Part shown: positions 8,391 to 16,286 of the stretch, one piece after another | How positions within the stretch are numbered: position 1 is the stretch's first letter | Layout: each line of letters begins with the position of its first letter | Source: Planctomycetota bacterium | GTDB taxonomy: Bacteria; Planctomycetota; Phycisphaerae; WQYP01 | Direction: 5' to 3' | DNA length: 25,846 nt | NCBI GenBank assembly: GCA_021799715.1 | Contig: JAJYZY010000017.1 | Location: forward strand, 1-25,846 | Program-made: the position numbers and the translations under genes | Notes under the pieces: generated by a model | Database searches by the model: none | Told to the model about the DNA's origin: nothing | Seen by the model: the letters and a program-made list of their open reading frames with translations, nothing else

Positions 8391-9413
8391 TCAATCAACT
8401 TCTTTGGCGTTGATCCACCGCATCATCTTACGCAATTTACGGCCAATGATTTCGACGGGGTGTTTGGCGTCCGCTTCGTAGAGCGCTTTGAATTTAGGCT
8501 TGCCGGCGCGATGTTCGGCCATCCATTCCGCGGCAAATTTTCCGGAAGTTATTTCGTCGAGAATCTTCTGCATTTCTTTTTTAGTTTCATCCGTGACAAT
8601 GCGCGGCCCGCGGGTGAGATCGCCATATTCAGCGGTATTGCTGATGCTGTAGCGCATGTAATTCAATCCACCCTGATAAATCAGATCGACAATGAGCTTG
8701 ACTTCATGCACGCATTCAAAATATGCCATTTCCGGGGGATAGCCGTTTTTCACCAGGGTTTCAAAGCCGGCCTTGATTAAAGCCGACAGCCCGCCGCACA
8801 GCACGGCCTGTTCACCAAACAGATCGGTTTCACATTCGTTCTTAAAGCTCGTTTCAATAATACCGGCGCGGGCACCGCCCACGCCGTTGCCCCAGGCCAG
8901 GGCTGTTTTCATCGCGTGGCCGGTGGCATTCTGATGCACCGCAACCAGACACGGCACGCCGCCGCCTTTGACATATTCACTGCGTACCAGATGCCCCGGT
9001 CCCTTGGGGGCAATCATTACGACATCAACATCTTTAGAGGGTACAATTTGTTTGAAGTGAATGCTGAATCCGTGCGTGGCACCGAATGTTTTGCCCGCTT
9101 TAAGATGCGGCCCGATATCACGGGAGTAAATTTCCGGCTGCAATTCATCGGGCAATGTGGCGATAATCAGATCAGCCGCTTTAACGGCTTCCGGAATCGG
9201 CATCGGGTCGAATCCATGTTCAATGGCGAGCTTGCCGTTGGCGGAATCACGACGATTAGCCACGATGACTTTTACACCGCTGTCACGGAGGTTCTGGGCA
9301 TGGGCGTGGCCTTGTGAACCGTAACCCAGTACCGCCACGGTTTTTCCGGCCAAACCGGAAATGGGCGCTTCGTTCTCGTAATAAATTTTCAGTGTGGTTT
9401 CGTTTCCTGACAT
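8391..9413 (-). CDS. ilvC: ketol-acid reductoisomerase, class I
   Basis: IlvC isomerises and reduces acetolactate and acetohydroxybutyrate in valine, leucine and isoleucine synthesis. At 340 residues it is the short class I form. The Rossmann motif GYGSQG is at 30-35. Mg ligands are Asp197 and Glu201 in TDLFGEQ and Glu233 and Glu237 in FECVHEV; the active-site His114 lies in GATHGF. The cofactor-specificity loop reads NRRDSANGK (53-61), with two Arg and a Ser as in NADPH users but also an unusual Asp56. The ATG at 9413 has GAAGG eight bases upstream. A sigma-70-like promoter and a leader hairpin precede it. The synthase genes ilvB and ilvN are not adjacent here. Confidence 0.97.
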   Translation of the reverse strand: MSGNETTLKIYYENEAPISGLAGKTVAVLGYGSQGHAHAQNLRDSGVKVIVANRRDSANGKLAIEHGFDPMPIPEAVKAADLIIATLPDELQPEIYSRDIGPHLKAGKTFGATHGFSIHFKQIVPSKDVDVVMIAPKGPGHLVRSEYVKGGGVPCLVAVHQNATGHAMKTALAWGNGVGGARAGIIETSFKNECETDLFGEQAVLCGGLSALIKAGFETLVKNGYPPEMAYFECVHEVKLIVDLIYQGGLNYMRYSISNTAEYGDLTRGPRIVTDETKKEMQKILDEITSGKFAAEWMAEHRAGKPKFKALYEADAKHPVEIIGRKLRKMMRWINAKEVD

Positions 9414-9433
9414 CTACTTTACCTTCTGCTATA

Positions 9434-9465
9434 AGCCTTGTTACTACAACAAAATCGACAAGGCT
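9434..9465 (-). promoter_or_regulatory. hairpin in ilvC 5' leader
   Basis: AGCCTTGT (9434-9441) and ACAAGGCT (9458-9465) form a perfect 8-bp stem with a 16-base loop. It lies between the predicted ilvC start of transcription and the ribosome-binding site. No T-run follows on either strand, so a simple terminator is unlikely. The octamer GCTATAAG also occurs twice (9428-9435 and 9463-9470). A role in controlling ilvC mRNA is inference only. Confidence 0.4.
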
Positions 9466-9468
9466 ATA

Positions 9469-9497
9469 AGAATAGAGGATCAATCGCGGAGGGTCAA
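9469..9497 (-). promoter_or_regulatory. sigma-70-like promoter for ilvC
   Basis: On the minus strand TTGACC (9497-9492) and TATTCT (9474-9469) are separated by exactly 17 bases. The -35 box matches five of six consensus bases and the -10 box four of six. Transcription would start near 9461, giving a leader of about 50 bases to the ilvC ATG at 9413. It lies in the gap between ilvC and the end of the PEP-CTERM gene. Confidence 0.5.
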
Positions 9498-9514
9498 ATA
9501 GTCGCATTCGTCAA

Positions 9515-10399
9515 TCATTGCGGATCAAGCGAACAACAACGCAATACTTTGCGCCGTCGAGCCAGAAGCATGACGCCCATCGCGCCGGTCCCGGCAAGCA
9601 CCAGACTCAATGTGGCGGGGACTGGCACAACGGATTGTGGTGATGGAATTGTCAGTGTGATGGCATTGACCAATATTTGACCTTTGGACGCAGTTATGGT
9701 CAGGAAATGTTTTTTCAAGGTGAAATTCGTCAGCGAAAATCCCACTGTGCTGGTGCCTCCCGCACCGGGCGCTGCAATTGTTTGAATGCGCGTGCCAACG
9801 TTGCCCGCCACGCCGGAATACGCAATGGCGGCAACATCGGCATTGGAGGTGCCGGCAATTGTGATTGTGGCACTGTCCGGCGTGCCAGCCTGGGAGGCCA
9901 ACTGAATCAGTGATGTTAAATCAAGCTGCAAAAAGCCGTCGAAGGTTGTCGTGATTTTGCTGACGGTGGCGGTGTAAGTGAAAAGTTCATTGTTGGTCTG
10001 GTAGCTACCGGGCGGCGGATAGGGCAGTGTGCCAGCATTCACACCCAAACCCTTGACGGAAGCGGTGCGAGTTTCTCCATAAAGATCGGTTGGCGAAATT
10101 TGAATCTTTTTTTTCGCCTGCTTTTCGGATTCATATCCTGTGGCTGTGATGGCAAGGTTTGGATTGCCGGTCGGCGGCGGCCCCTTGGTAATTGCGCCGG
10201 TATAAGATTGTGTTGTCGCCAGTAGTCCGGAATCGATGGCAAAATTCCAGGTTATGGTGGTCGAAGCGCGTACCACCGAGCCGGCAGAACATGCCGCCGC
10301 CAACGCCAGGCAATACGTCGCTCGACTCAATAATTTTCCAGGCGCATGCCAATGATTTGTAAATGGGGTAATGGCTCGTTGCGCTACGGACACGTCCAT
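9515..10399 (-). CDS. PEP-CTERM sorting domain protein, secreted
   Basis: This 294-residue exported protein is of unknown function. An N-terminal signal segment (hydrophobic run YCLALAAACSAG, about residues 29-40) precedes a Thr/Ser/Gly-rich beta-type region without Cys. The C-terminus has the PEP-CTERM layout: VPVPATLSL, a hydrophobic span (VLAGTGAMGVMLLA) and a basic cluster RRRK. Such tails are processed by exosortase, leaving the protein at the cell surface. Two oddities: the motif reads VPVPATL, not VPEPATL, and ten residues follow the Arg cluster, where these proteins normally end. The ATG at 10399 is chosen because AAAGGAC lies just upstream; a GTG at 10441 would give an improbable N-terminus. 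No exosortase gene is in the window. A pili, matrix or exopolysaccharide role is possible but not shown. Confidence 0.75.
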   Translation of the reverse strand: MDVSVAQRAITPFTNHWHAPGKLLSRATYCLALAAACSAGSVVRASTTITWNFAIDSGLLATTQSYTGAITKGPPPTGNPNLAITATGYESEKQAKKKIQISPTDLYGETRTASVKGLGVNAGTLPYPPPGSYQTNNELFTYTATVSKITTTFDGFLQLDLTSLIQLASQAGTPDSATITIAGTSNADVAAIAYSGVAGNVGTRIQTIAAPGAGGTSTVGFSLTNFTLKKHFLTITASKGQILVNAITLTIPSPQSVVPVPATLSLVLAGTGAMGVMLLARRRKVLRCCSLDPQ

Positions 10400-10426
10400 T
10401 GTCCTTTCCACGGGAGCACATCCTTG

Positions 10427-10464
10427 CCGACTTGCCGTCACACATCATGCGTGGTGTAAGTCGG
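10427..10464 (-). promoter_or_regulatory. hairpin upstream of the PEP-CTERM gene
   Basis: CCGACTT (10427-10433) pairs with AAGTCGG (10458-10464), and inside it ACAC (10440-10443) pairs with GTGT (10454-10457), leaving a one-sided six-base bulge. It lies 28 bases upstream of the preferred ATG at 10399, so it would sit in the 5' untranslated region. I do not recognise it as a known riboswitch. Confidence 0.3.
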
Positions 10465-11039
10465 GTTCCCGTTTGGTTAATCCATTTCTGGAGAAACAGC
10501 CTTGCAGTCCATAACCATGCAAAAGTGTATCAAAAACCAGTTAAAATGCAAGTAATTCGCGAGCATTCACAGCCCGGTCATCGCCATCGTCCGTTCTCGA
10601 ACCGCAAGAGACCCAAAGAACGCAAAGATAATGTTCCGTCTATTCCCGATGTGCCGGGACTCATTGATCAAAGAAATTGCAATCAAAAGCTTGATGCGGA
10701 AGCATCACCGTTGGTCGCGGAACGGTTTATGCTGGCCAAATCACAATTTCATTCGTGACACGCGGCGTCTCTCGTGCCGAATGAGGGTGCGGCGAAAATC
10801 CAGAGGCCATTTCGCATTCAACTTGACGCTTCCGCATCAAGCTAATGCCTCACTGTCATACTCCCCAAATACGTGGCACGCCTCTACGCTTTAAGGCCGC
10901 CTTTTAGGTGGTAATTAATGAATATTGCATAAATAATTATCACGCAATTGGATTCGACATTTGCGATTTTTCGTGGTAGGGTTTCCAGTGGTGTTAAATC
11001 GTTGGTCATACAATGAAACGCATTGGTGGAGTAACAGGC
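10465..11039. other. intergenic region between divergent genes
   Basis: This 575-base stretch separates the minus-strand PEP-CTERM gene from the plus-strand esterase. Short open frames cross it in several frames, but none has a ribosome-binding site, a recognisable domain or convincing composition. It holds the inverted-repeat element at 10688-10843 and an AT-rich segment at about 10905-10945 that may carry the esterase promoter. I could not identify clean -35 and -10 boxes. Confidence 0.6.
10688..10843. repeat. 156-bp inverted-repeat element (REPIN/MITE-like)
   Basis: The 16-mer AGCTTGATGCGGAAGC (10688-10703) recurs as its exact reverse complement at 10828-10843. Adding four more bases on the inner side extends the arms to 20 bp with one mismatch. 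Each arm is itself a small hairpin: TGATGC-GGAA-GCATCA on the left and a one-mismatch copy on the right. A further nested stem (10749-10755 with 10778-10784, continued by CACG/CGTG) lies between them. No coding frame and no clear target-site duplication is seen. The layout resembles a REPIN, meaning two REP-like hairpins in opposite orientation, or a short non-autonomous transposon. Confidence 0.6.
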
Positions 11040-12359
11040 ATGGTAAAACGCGGCACATCCGGGTCCATTTTCATTTTGACGCTCATGACGGTCATTTGCA
11101 TAACAATTATGCTCTTGCCCGTCGGAACGATTCAGGCGGTGGAACTGCATACTCCATTGAAATTTCAATTTGGCCCCGGCCGACATGTTCCGGGGTATAT
11201 CCAGGTGTTGCCGGATATGGCCTATACACCAAAGAGGGGCTATGGCTTTGATTTGGGCTTCAAGGTAAAAGGGGTACATCGGAGCAATTCAGCCGGGGTG
11301 CGGGGGGCATTTGTTACCAGCCGCAAGCCATTTTTCTTTTCCATCGCGCTGCCGTCCGGCAATTACAATGTCACGCTGACGCTCGGCGACCTTCACGGCA
11401 AATCGGTCACGACGGTCAAAGCCGAACAGCGACGGCTGATGTTCAAGAAAGTTGTTACCGCGCCCGGCACATTTATCACACGCACATTCACGGTTAATAC
11501 CCGATCCCCGGAAATCTCCACCGGCGGCAAGGTGCGATTGAAGCCGCGTGAGGTCGGTTCGCTCGAATGGGACAACAAATTGACCATCGAATTCAGCAAT
11601 GCGCGGCCGTGTTTGTGTGCCATGACCATCACCCGCGCCCATCCGATTACCCTGTTTATTGCCGGTGATTCAACGGATACCGATCAGCGGTTTGAACCCT
11701 GGTGCAGTTGGGGCCAGATGATTACGCGATTTTTCGTTCCGCGTCGCGTGGTGGTGGCCAATTACGCGGAAGATGGCGAATCAGCCAATAGCTTTATCTG
11801 GGAAAATCGCCTGAAGAAAGTCATGAGCGTTATCAAGCCGGGCGATTATCTGTTTATAGAGTTCGGCCATAATGATCAGCATGAACGCGGAAAAAATGCG
11901 GGCCCGAAAAATGAGTACCGCAAATCCATTCTCACCATGATCGCCCAGGCCCGCGCCCATCATGCCATTCCGGTTCTGGTCACACCAATGGCCCGACGGC
12001 TCTATCGGCATGGCAAAATTTTCAACAGCCTCGGCGGTTTCCCTATTGAAATGCGGTTGATTGCAAAACAGCAGAATGTGCCGCTGATTGATCTCAATGC
12101 CATGAGCACGATATTTTTTAATAAGCTTGGGCCGGAAGGGTCCAAAGTCGCATTTGTGGATCGCACGCACAACGATGATTACGGTGCGTATGAAATTGCA
12201 AAGTGCGTCATTCTGGGCATCCAAAAAGATCATTTACCATTGGCCCGATTTATCCGTCCCGGATTAAAGCCCTTTAACCCGGCGCATCCGGATGCGTTAA
12301 GCTCATTTCATATTCCGCGCGATCCACAATATTCCACCGTTAAGCCATCGGGTTGGTAA
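11040..12359 (+). CDS. secreted SGNH/GDSL esterase, rhamnogalacturonan acetylesterase-like (CE12)
   Basis: This 439-residue exported hydrolase probably removes acetyl groups from pectic or other plant polysaccharides. A signal peptide (hydrophobic core about residues 9-28) leads to an N-terminal beta domain (about 38-200) beginning FQFGPG and GYIQVLPDMAY, typical of YesT-like proteins. The SGNH domain follows: block I GDSTDTDQ with Ser211, a Gly in block II (AEDGESAN), Asn278 in GHNDQ, and Asp374 with His377 in DRTHNDD. These are the expected catalytic and oxyanion residues. The ATG at 11040 has GGAG eight bases upstream; the ATG at 11013 lacks a site and would lengthen the signal peptide. 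It stands alone on its strand. The exact carbohydrate substrate is not proven by sequence. Confidence 0.85.
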   Translation: MVKRGTSGSIFILTLMTVICITIMLLPVGTIQAVELHTPLKFQFGPGRHVPGYIQVLPDMAYTPKRGYGFDLGFKVKGVHRSNSAGVRGAFVTSRKPFFFSIALPSGNYNVTLTLGDLHGKSVTTVKAEQRRLMFKKVVTAPGTFITRTFTVNTRSPEISTGGKVRLKPREVGSLEWDNKLTIEFSNARPCLCAMTITRAHPITLFIAGDSTDTDQRFEPWCSWGQMITRFFVPRRVVVANYAEDGESANSFIWENRLKKVMSVIKPGDYLFIEFGHNDQHERGKNAGPKNEYRKSILTMIAQARAHHAIPVLVTPMARRLYRHGKIFNSLGGFPIEMRLIAKQQNVPLIDLNAMSTIFFNKLGPEGSKVAFVDRTHNDDYGAYEIAKCVILGIQKDHLPLARFIRPGLKPFNPAHPDALSSFHIPRDPQYSTVKPSGW

Positions 12360-12585
12360 TTTTGCATTCGACCGCCGCACCGCTTGCCTTTGACCGTGGA
12401 TGATAAAGTCGCGGATTTTCGCAACCGCATGCACCGTTATGCGTTATAAACTCCATGGGCCTGTCCGTGTATTGGCCGGGCTTGTGATGGGGCCGAATTG
12501 TGCCGCATGCAATCATTCGGCGGGAGAGTCGTTATTATAGGGCGGGTGGTGGATTTTCCGGTTTCCGCGTAACGACGGTGGTTTT

Positions 12586-13386
12586 GTGAAACTTCAAGAC
12601 TTGAAACGACCCGAAACAATCAAGGTGGCGGCGGCCGGGCTGCTAATTGTCATTGCGGTAGTCTATCTGGCGATACATTTAAGTTCACTTTTCGGTCGCC
12701 CTGCGTCCAATGCTGTGGCGTTTTATCAAGTTTTTCGTCCGGCCGGTGTCAACCCGTTTCGTCCGATCAGCGCCTCCAATCCGGCCAATCCCTCATCCAA
12801 ATTTGCCACGGTAACGTACAAATTTGCGGATGTTCAGGGTGCTGTGGATCTCATAAATTATCCCAGCGACCCGACGCGAGCGTTGAATGTAAAAATCGAG
12901 CCGGTGACGCCCCGGGGCGTGCCTCCATGGGTGGGCCAGGTTAAAGCGGTTTCCGATCCCGCCGGGCAGGCTTTGGTGTTTGCACAATTGCGCGGCCCCT
13001 GGTTGATGCGGCGCTGGCTCATTGATGCGCATTTGAGCAAAAGCCAGATGAACGTTGTGGCATTGGATCAGCAGCAGTTTCAATCGGCCTTGGCTATGCT
13101 GGCGCAGTCGCAGCAGCAGGGGCTGGAAGATCCGAATCTTCTGGCACGAGTACAGAAGGCATTAAAGGAATTTTTGAAGATGGCGGGACATGTTTCCAAG
13201 CCCGGACCGAAGCGCGAGGCGGCGAGAAAAGTTATGGACTTGGCCCGTCGGTACGCTGCTGAAATTCAGGAACATGTTAACCAGGTGAGATCGAAGTTTG
13301 TCAGTAAAATTCTTGGACAGTTATCAGACCAGGAAAGATCAGATCTTGCAGCACGCATCGCACCAATTATGCGCCGCTTCAATTAA
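12586..13386 (+). CDS. unrecognised membrane-anchored protein with helical C-terminus
   Basis: I do not recognise this 266-residue protein. A short basic N-terminus is followed by one strong membrane segment (about residues 14-36). A Pro/Ser/Asn-rich stretch comes next, then a region of alternating hydrophobic residues (about 75-150) that may be a small beta domain. From about 155 to the end it is predicted helical and rich in Gln, Lys, Arg and Ala, like a coiled coil. With one N-terminal anchor, the bulk probably lies outside the inner membrane. The start is a GTG at 12586 without an obvious ribosome-binding site, but the membrane segment begins soon after it. Codon usage resembles the neighbours. 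Gaps of over 200 bases on both sides suggest a single-gene unit. Confidence 0.7.
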   Translation: MKLQDLKRPETIKVAAAGLLIVIAVVYLAIHLSSLFGRPASNAVAFYQVFRPAGVNPFRPISASNPANPSSKFATVTYKFADVQGAVDLINYPSDPTRALNVKIEPVTPRGVPPWVGQVKAVSDPAGQALVFAQLRGPWLMRRWLIDAHLSKSQMNVVALDQQQFQSALAMLAQSQQQGLEDPNLLARVQKALKEFLKMAGHVSKPGPKREAARKVMDLARRYAAEIQEHVNQVRSKFVSKILGQLSDQERSDLAARIAPIMRRFN

Positions 13387-13852
13387 GGTCTGACCGGCGG
13401 CCCGGAAAAGCCGATGTGGGATTTTTGTGTGCGTGGAAGTTGACCCGGAGGCCATCGCGGGGAAGGGTGCCGTAGCGCGGTTGGCGGTTTGTGCGCGCCG
13501 ATAAAAATGCCGGAAAATCAGCGTTTTCAGGCTCGTTATCGGATACCGGGATTTTATGGACGTTCACTCATGTAACATCGTTTGCTGGCCGATGATACAA
13601 GTGCCTGTTCAACAATGCGTGTTCCCGGAGGGGGCCGCATGAGTGCTCAAATAGTGTTGATTTGGGCACTATTGTGACTTTTTTGTGAGCGGACTGTTTA
13701 TGTCAGTAGACGAATTGGTCGAATCACTGCGAAAGATTGTTGCCCCACGCAGAACGTCATCAGGCACCGGGCCTTCCAGCAATGTAGTGGCTTTTGCCAA
13801 AGCACCGGCATCCACCACCGCGCTGCCATCATTCGCGGCGGGAGAAAAACCT
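13387..13852. other. gene-poor stretch before the HAD gene
   Basis: These 466 bases hold no gene I can support. The first 250 bases show nothing clear. At 13642-13684 there is a long hairpin with a T-run. From 13685 or 13700 the reading frame of the HAD gene is already open, so the final 150 bases could instead encode an N-terminal extension of that protein. Confidence 0.5.
13642..13684 (+). terminator. 11-bp hairpin with downstream T-run (terminator or leader element)
   Basis: AGTGCTCAAAT (13642-13652) pairs with ATTTGGGCACT (13660-13670) over 11 positions with one G-U wobble and a seven-base loop. A TTTTTT run follows at 13679-13684, eight bases after the stem, which is too far for a textbook terminator. 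It could end transcripts from the gene at 12586-13386 or act in the leader of the HAD gene. Confidence 0.4.
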
Positions 13853-14665
13853 ATGCCGCGGGTCATCAAAATGATCGCCCTGGATATGGATGGCACGCTG
13901 CTAAGCCCCAAGGAATCTATCACCCCGCGGGTACATCATGCCATTCATCTCGCCGCCAAACGGGGAATTCATGTGGTGCTGGCAACGGCCCGTCCGCCGC
14001 GCAGCGTTCGCTTTTATCATCGCGCATTGAAATTGCAAACTCCGATCATCAGCCATAACGGAGCGCTGATCTGGGATGAAAATCAAAAATGCGTGATCCG
14101 TCATGTCAGTTTGCCGCATGCCCTGGTAAGACGGGTTATTGATTACGCCCGCCTGCGGTGTCCGGAAGTTATTCCGAGCGTGGAAATTATTGACAAGCTA
14201 TATTCCGACCATTTTGGTATTGTGCCGGCGGAGGCCATCCCCACGGGGCGCTGCTTTAACCCGGATGTCATTGCGGCCATGGAGACATTCCTGCATGTTC
14301 CGGTAACGCGCATTATGTTTCATGCCAAACCGTCCATTATCGAAGAGTTGTATCAGTCGCTGCCACGAAAATTCGCCAATCGCATCGCCCTGTTCCGCAG
14401 TGATTCCCGGCTGCTGCAAATTGTGGCGCCGGAGACCAATAAGGCCATGGCCCTTGATTTTGTCTGTAAATCCTATGGTATAACCCGTGATAATGTTCTG
14501 GCGGTGGGTGATAATGCCAATGATCTTCCCATGTTGCAGTGGGCGGGCGTCAGTGCCGCAATGGCCAACGGGCCGGAACATATTCGCAAGGCCGCCCGGC
14601 ATGTCGTGCCTTCAAACCGCGAAGACGGCGTGGCCGTGGCCATTGAGCGTTTCGCGCTGGCGTGA
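13853..14665 (+). CDS. HAD-superfamily phosphatase, Cof type
   Basis: This is a cytoplasmic haloacid-dehalogenase phosphatase of the Cof/YbiV type. These enzymes typically dephosphorylate sugar phosphates, flavin mononucleotide or similar metabolites. Motif I is ALDMDGTLL with the nucleophile Asp11 and acid/base Asp13. Motif II is the Thr in LATAR, motif III the Lys in TNKAMAL, and motif IV is GDNANDLPML. A type IIB cap lies between motifs II and III. From the ATG at 13853 it is 270 residues, the normal Cof length, and GGGAG lies eight bases upstream. The frame stays open back to an ATG at 13700 and a GTG at 13685, which would add about 50 Ser/Thr/Ala/Pro-rich residues. Its stop overlaps the next start by four bases. 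Confidence 0.88.
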   Translation: MPRVIKMIALDMDGTLLSPKESITPRVHHAIHLAAKRGIHVVLATARPPRSVRFYHRALKLQTPIISHNGALIWDENQKCVIRHVSLPHALVRRVIDYARLRCPEVIPSVEIIDKLYSDHFGIVPAEAIPTGRCFNPDVIAAMETFLHVPVTRIMFHAKPSIIEELYQSLPRKFANRIALFRSDSRLLQIVAPETNKAMALDFVCKSYGITRDNVLAVGDNANDLPMLQWAGVSAAMANGPEHIRKAARHVVPSNREDGVAVAIERFALA

Positions 14666-15801
14666 ATGGATGCATGATATATACTCATGTCATGCAAACA
14701 ACACGTGATCAGACAACCACCCCTGTGCCGCCGGCAACCTGCCGCGAGGCAAGTATTCTTTTCCGTCTTTTGGATTCCGGAATTTTTCTCGGTGCACTGG
14801 TCAGCGTCACAACGCTGCAATCCTGGCGCTGGATCGATCTGCGGTTTGCCGGCGGATTTACCGCATTTTTTCTGCCATGGCTCTGGCTGCTCAGTTTAAT
14901 CTTATTACAATTACTCCGCTATCGCCCCGCCACGGATATTTCAATCGACAGTGCGTGGCGGCTAAATCGGATGCTGCTTTTGCCATCGGCGATCATCGCG
15001 GTGGTGCTGCTGCTGAACACACTGACGTTTTATCATCTAAAAATGGCGCTGCACGGCCGTATGCCCTGGTACGTTCCCATGTGCCTGCCGGTATTGATTG
15101 TCTTATGCGGCTGGCTTGTGCTCCGTCCGGATTATGTAACAAGTGTCCGTTGTGCCAAGGCGCAAGGTGTCGGTGCTCCCTGGCGAAGCATTCGATATAC
15201 GCGCTACGACCTGATCTTCATGGCGGGAATGTTATTCATTTTATTATGGATATTTCATGGAATGTTTCTTTCCAATCCTCCCCCGCGCGCGGTGGATGCC
15301 GATGTTGCCGTGGTGCTGGGAGCCGGGACGGGACCGGGGGATACCTGCGGCTACACACTGCGGCAACGGGTGCTGGAAGGCGTAGCGCTTTATAAGATGC
15401 ACCGCACCAAACGGTTGCTGCTGACCGGGCGCGCCCCACGGGGTTCAACCAATCCTTATGAAAATGAACCGTTGGCAATGCTCAAACTGGCGTTGGCCAA
15501 GGGTGTACCGGCAAAAGCCATTATTGTGGATTATCACGGTAATAATACCCGGTTCAGTGCTTATGATGCTGTCGCGCTGATAAAGGCCGCCCATTGGCAT
15601 AAAGTCATCGCGGTAAGTTCGGAATATCATCTGCCCCGTACCGCTCTGGCCTTCCGTCAATTGGGCGTCAATGTATGGACCGTTCCGGCATTAGCGGGTA
15701 TCTGGCGGCAGGCCAACCCATGGGCAATAGTGCGGGAGCTTGCGGGCTATCCAGTTTATTGGCTGGATCAGAATTATCACCGGCCGGAGCATATTCCATG
15801 A
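14662..15801 (+). CDS. YdcF/ElyC-like DUF218 membrane protein
   Basis: The 379-residue protein has about five membrane segments in its N-terminal half (near residues 28-46, 58-82, 96-117, 131-150 and 186-206). A DUF218/YdcF domain follows. That domain starts with ADVAVVLGAG and continues with the Arg of LRQRVLEG, LLLTGRAPRG, ENEPLAMLKLALAKGVP and SSEYHLPRTALAF, which fit the family pattern ending in the YHxxR motif. Family members such as ElyC and SanA affect envelope integrity and peptidoglycan precursor handling, but the biochemical activity is unsettled. The GTG at 14662 overlaps the HAD stop as GTGA; ATGs at 14674 and 14692 are alternatives. The stop overlaps the next gene as ATGA. Coupling to a transpeptidase-fold protein supports an envelope role. 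Confidence 0.82.
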   Translation: MNGCMIYTHVMQTTRDQTTTPVPPATCREASILFRLLDSGIFLGALVSVTTLQSWRWIDLRFAGGFTAFFLPWLWLLSLILLQLLRYRPATDISIDSAWRLNRMLLLPSAIIAVVLLLNTLTFYHLKMALHGRMPWYVPMCLPVLIVLCGWLVLRPDYVTSVRCAKAQGVGAPWRSIRYTRYDLIFMAGMLFILLWIFHGMFLSNPPPRAVDADVAVVLGAGTGPGDTCGYTLRQRVLEGVALYKMHRTKRLLLTGRAPRGSTNPYENEPLAMLKLALAKGVPAKAIIVDYHGNNTRFSAYDAVALIKAAHWHKVIAVSSEYHLPRTALAFRQLGVNVWTVPALAGIWRQANPWAIVRELAGYPVYWLDQNYHRPEHIP

Positions 15802-16286
15802 CCCTGGCAAAACCCAATATCCGCGTGATTAAATCCAGCGGAGCGTTGCATTTATTTGATGGCGCGACGTTAATAAAAACGTATTGCTGTATTACCGGTT
15901 CAAATTCCGGTGATAAGCAAGTGGAGGGCGACCGCCGGACTCCGGAGGGGTGTTTTAAGGTCGTATTTAAGAATCCGATGAGCAAATTTCATCTTTCCAT
16001 GGGTTTGAATTATCCCAATAAGGAAGATGCTGATCGTGGATTGGCACAGGGGCTGCTTACGGCGGAAATGCACAGGCAATTGATGGATGACCTCTTGCAC
16101 GGTGATATGTCGGATCAAATGGTGCAGGACCGGGTTTGGAAAACACCCCTGGGAGGGGAAATATTTATTCATGGCTGCGCTGAGGGCCGCACCGGCACGG
16201 CCGGATGTATTGCGGTCAGTAATGCGGACATGACGGAACTTTTTGAATTATGCCATCTGGGGACGGACGTTGAGATTGTGGCATAG
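15798..16286 (+). CDS. L,D-transpeptidase (YkuD/YafK-like) domain protein
   Basis: The 162-residue protein has the YkuD-type catalytic layout: IFIHGCAEG with His125 and TAGCIAVSN with the nucleophile Cys137. The early segment IRVIKSSGALHLFDGATLIKTY and GDRRTPEGCF also match L,D-transpeptidases of the YafK branch, which cross-link or edit peptidoglycan or attach proteins to it. The ATG at 15798 overlaps the previous stop by four bases. The upstream in-frame extension lies wholly inside the previous gene and does not add a signal peptide. So no export signal is visible, which is odd for an enzyme that acts in the periplasm. It is the third gene of a coupled group with the HAD phosphatase and the DUF218 protein. 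Confidence 0.85.
   Translation: MTLAKPNIRVIKSSGALHLFDGATLIKTYCCITGSNSGDKQVEGDRRTPEGCFKVVFKNPMSKFHLSMGLNYPNKEDADRGLAQGLLTAEMHRQLMDDLLHGDMSDQMVQDRVWKTPLGGEIFIHGCAEGRTGTAGCIAVSNADMTELFELCHLGTDVEIVA

Noticed and set aside
10631..10894. 87-codon plus-strand frame across the inverted-repeat element
   Set aside because: It reads through both hairpin arms, has no ribosome-binding site and no protein-like pattern. The repeat structure explains the region better.
15895..15915. GGTTCAAATTCC, resembling a tRNA T-arm
   Set aside because: It lies inside the L,D-transpeptidase gene, with no acceptor, D or anticodon arms around it.
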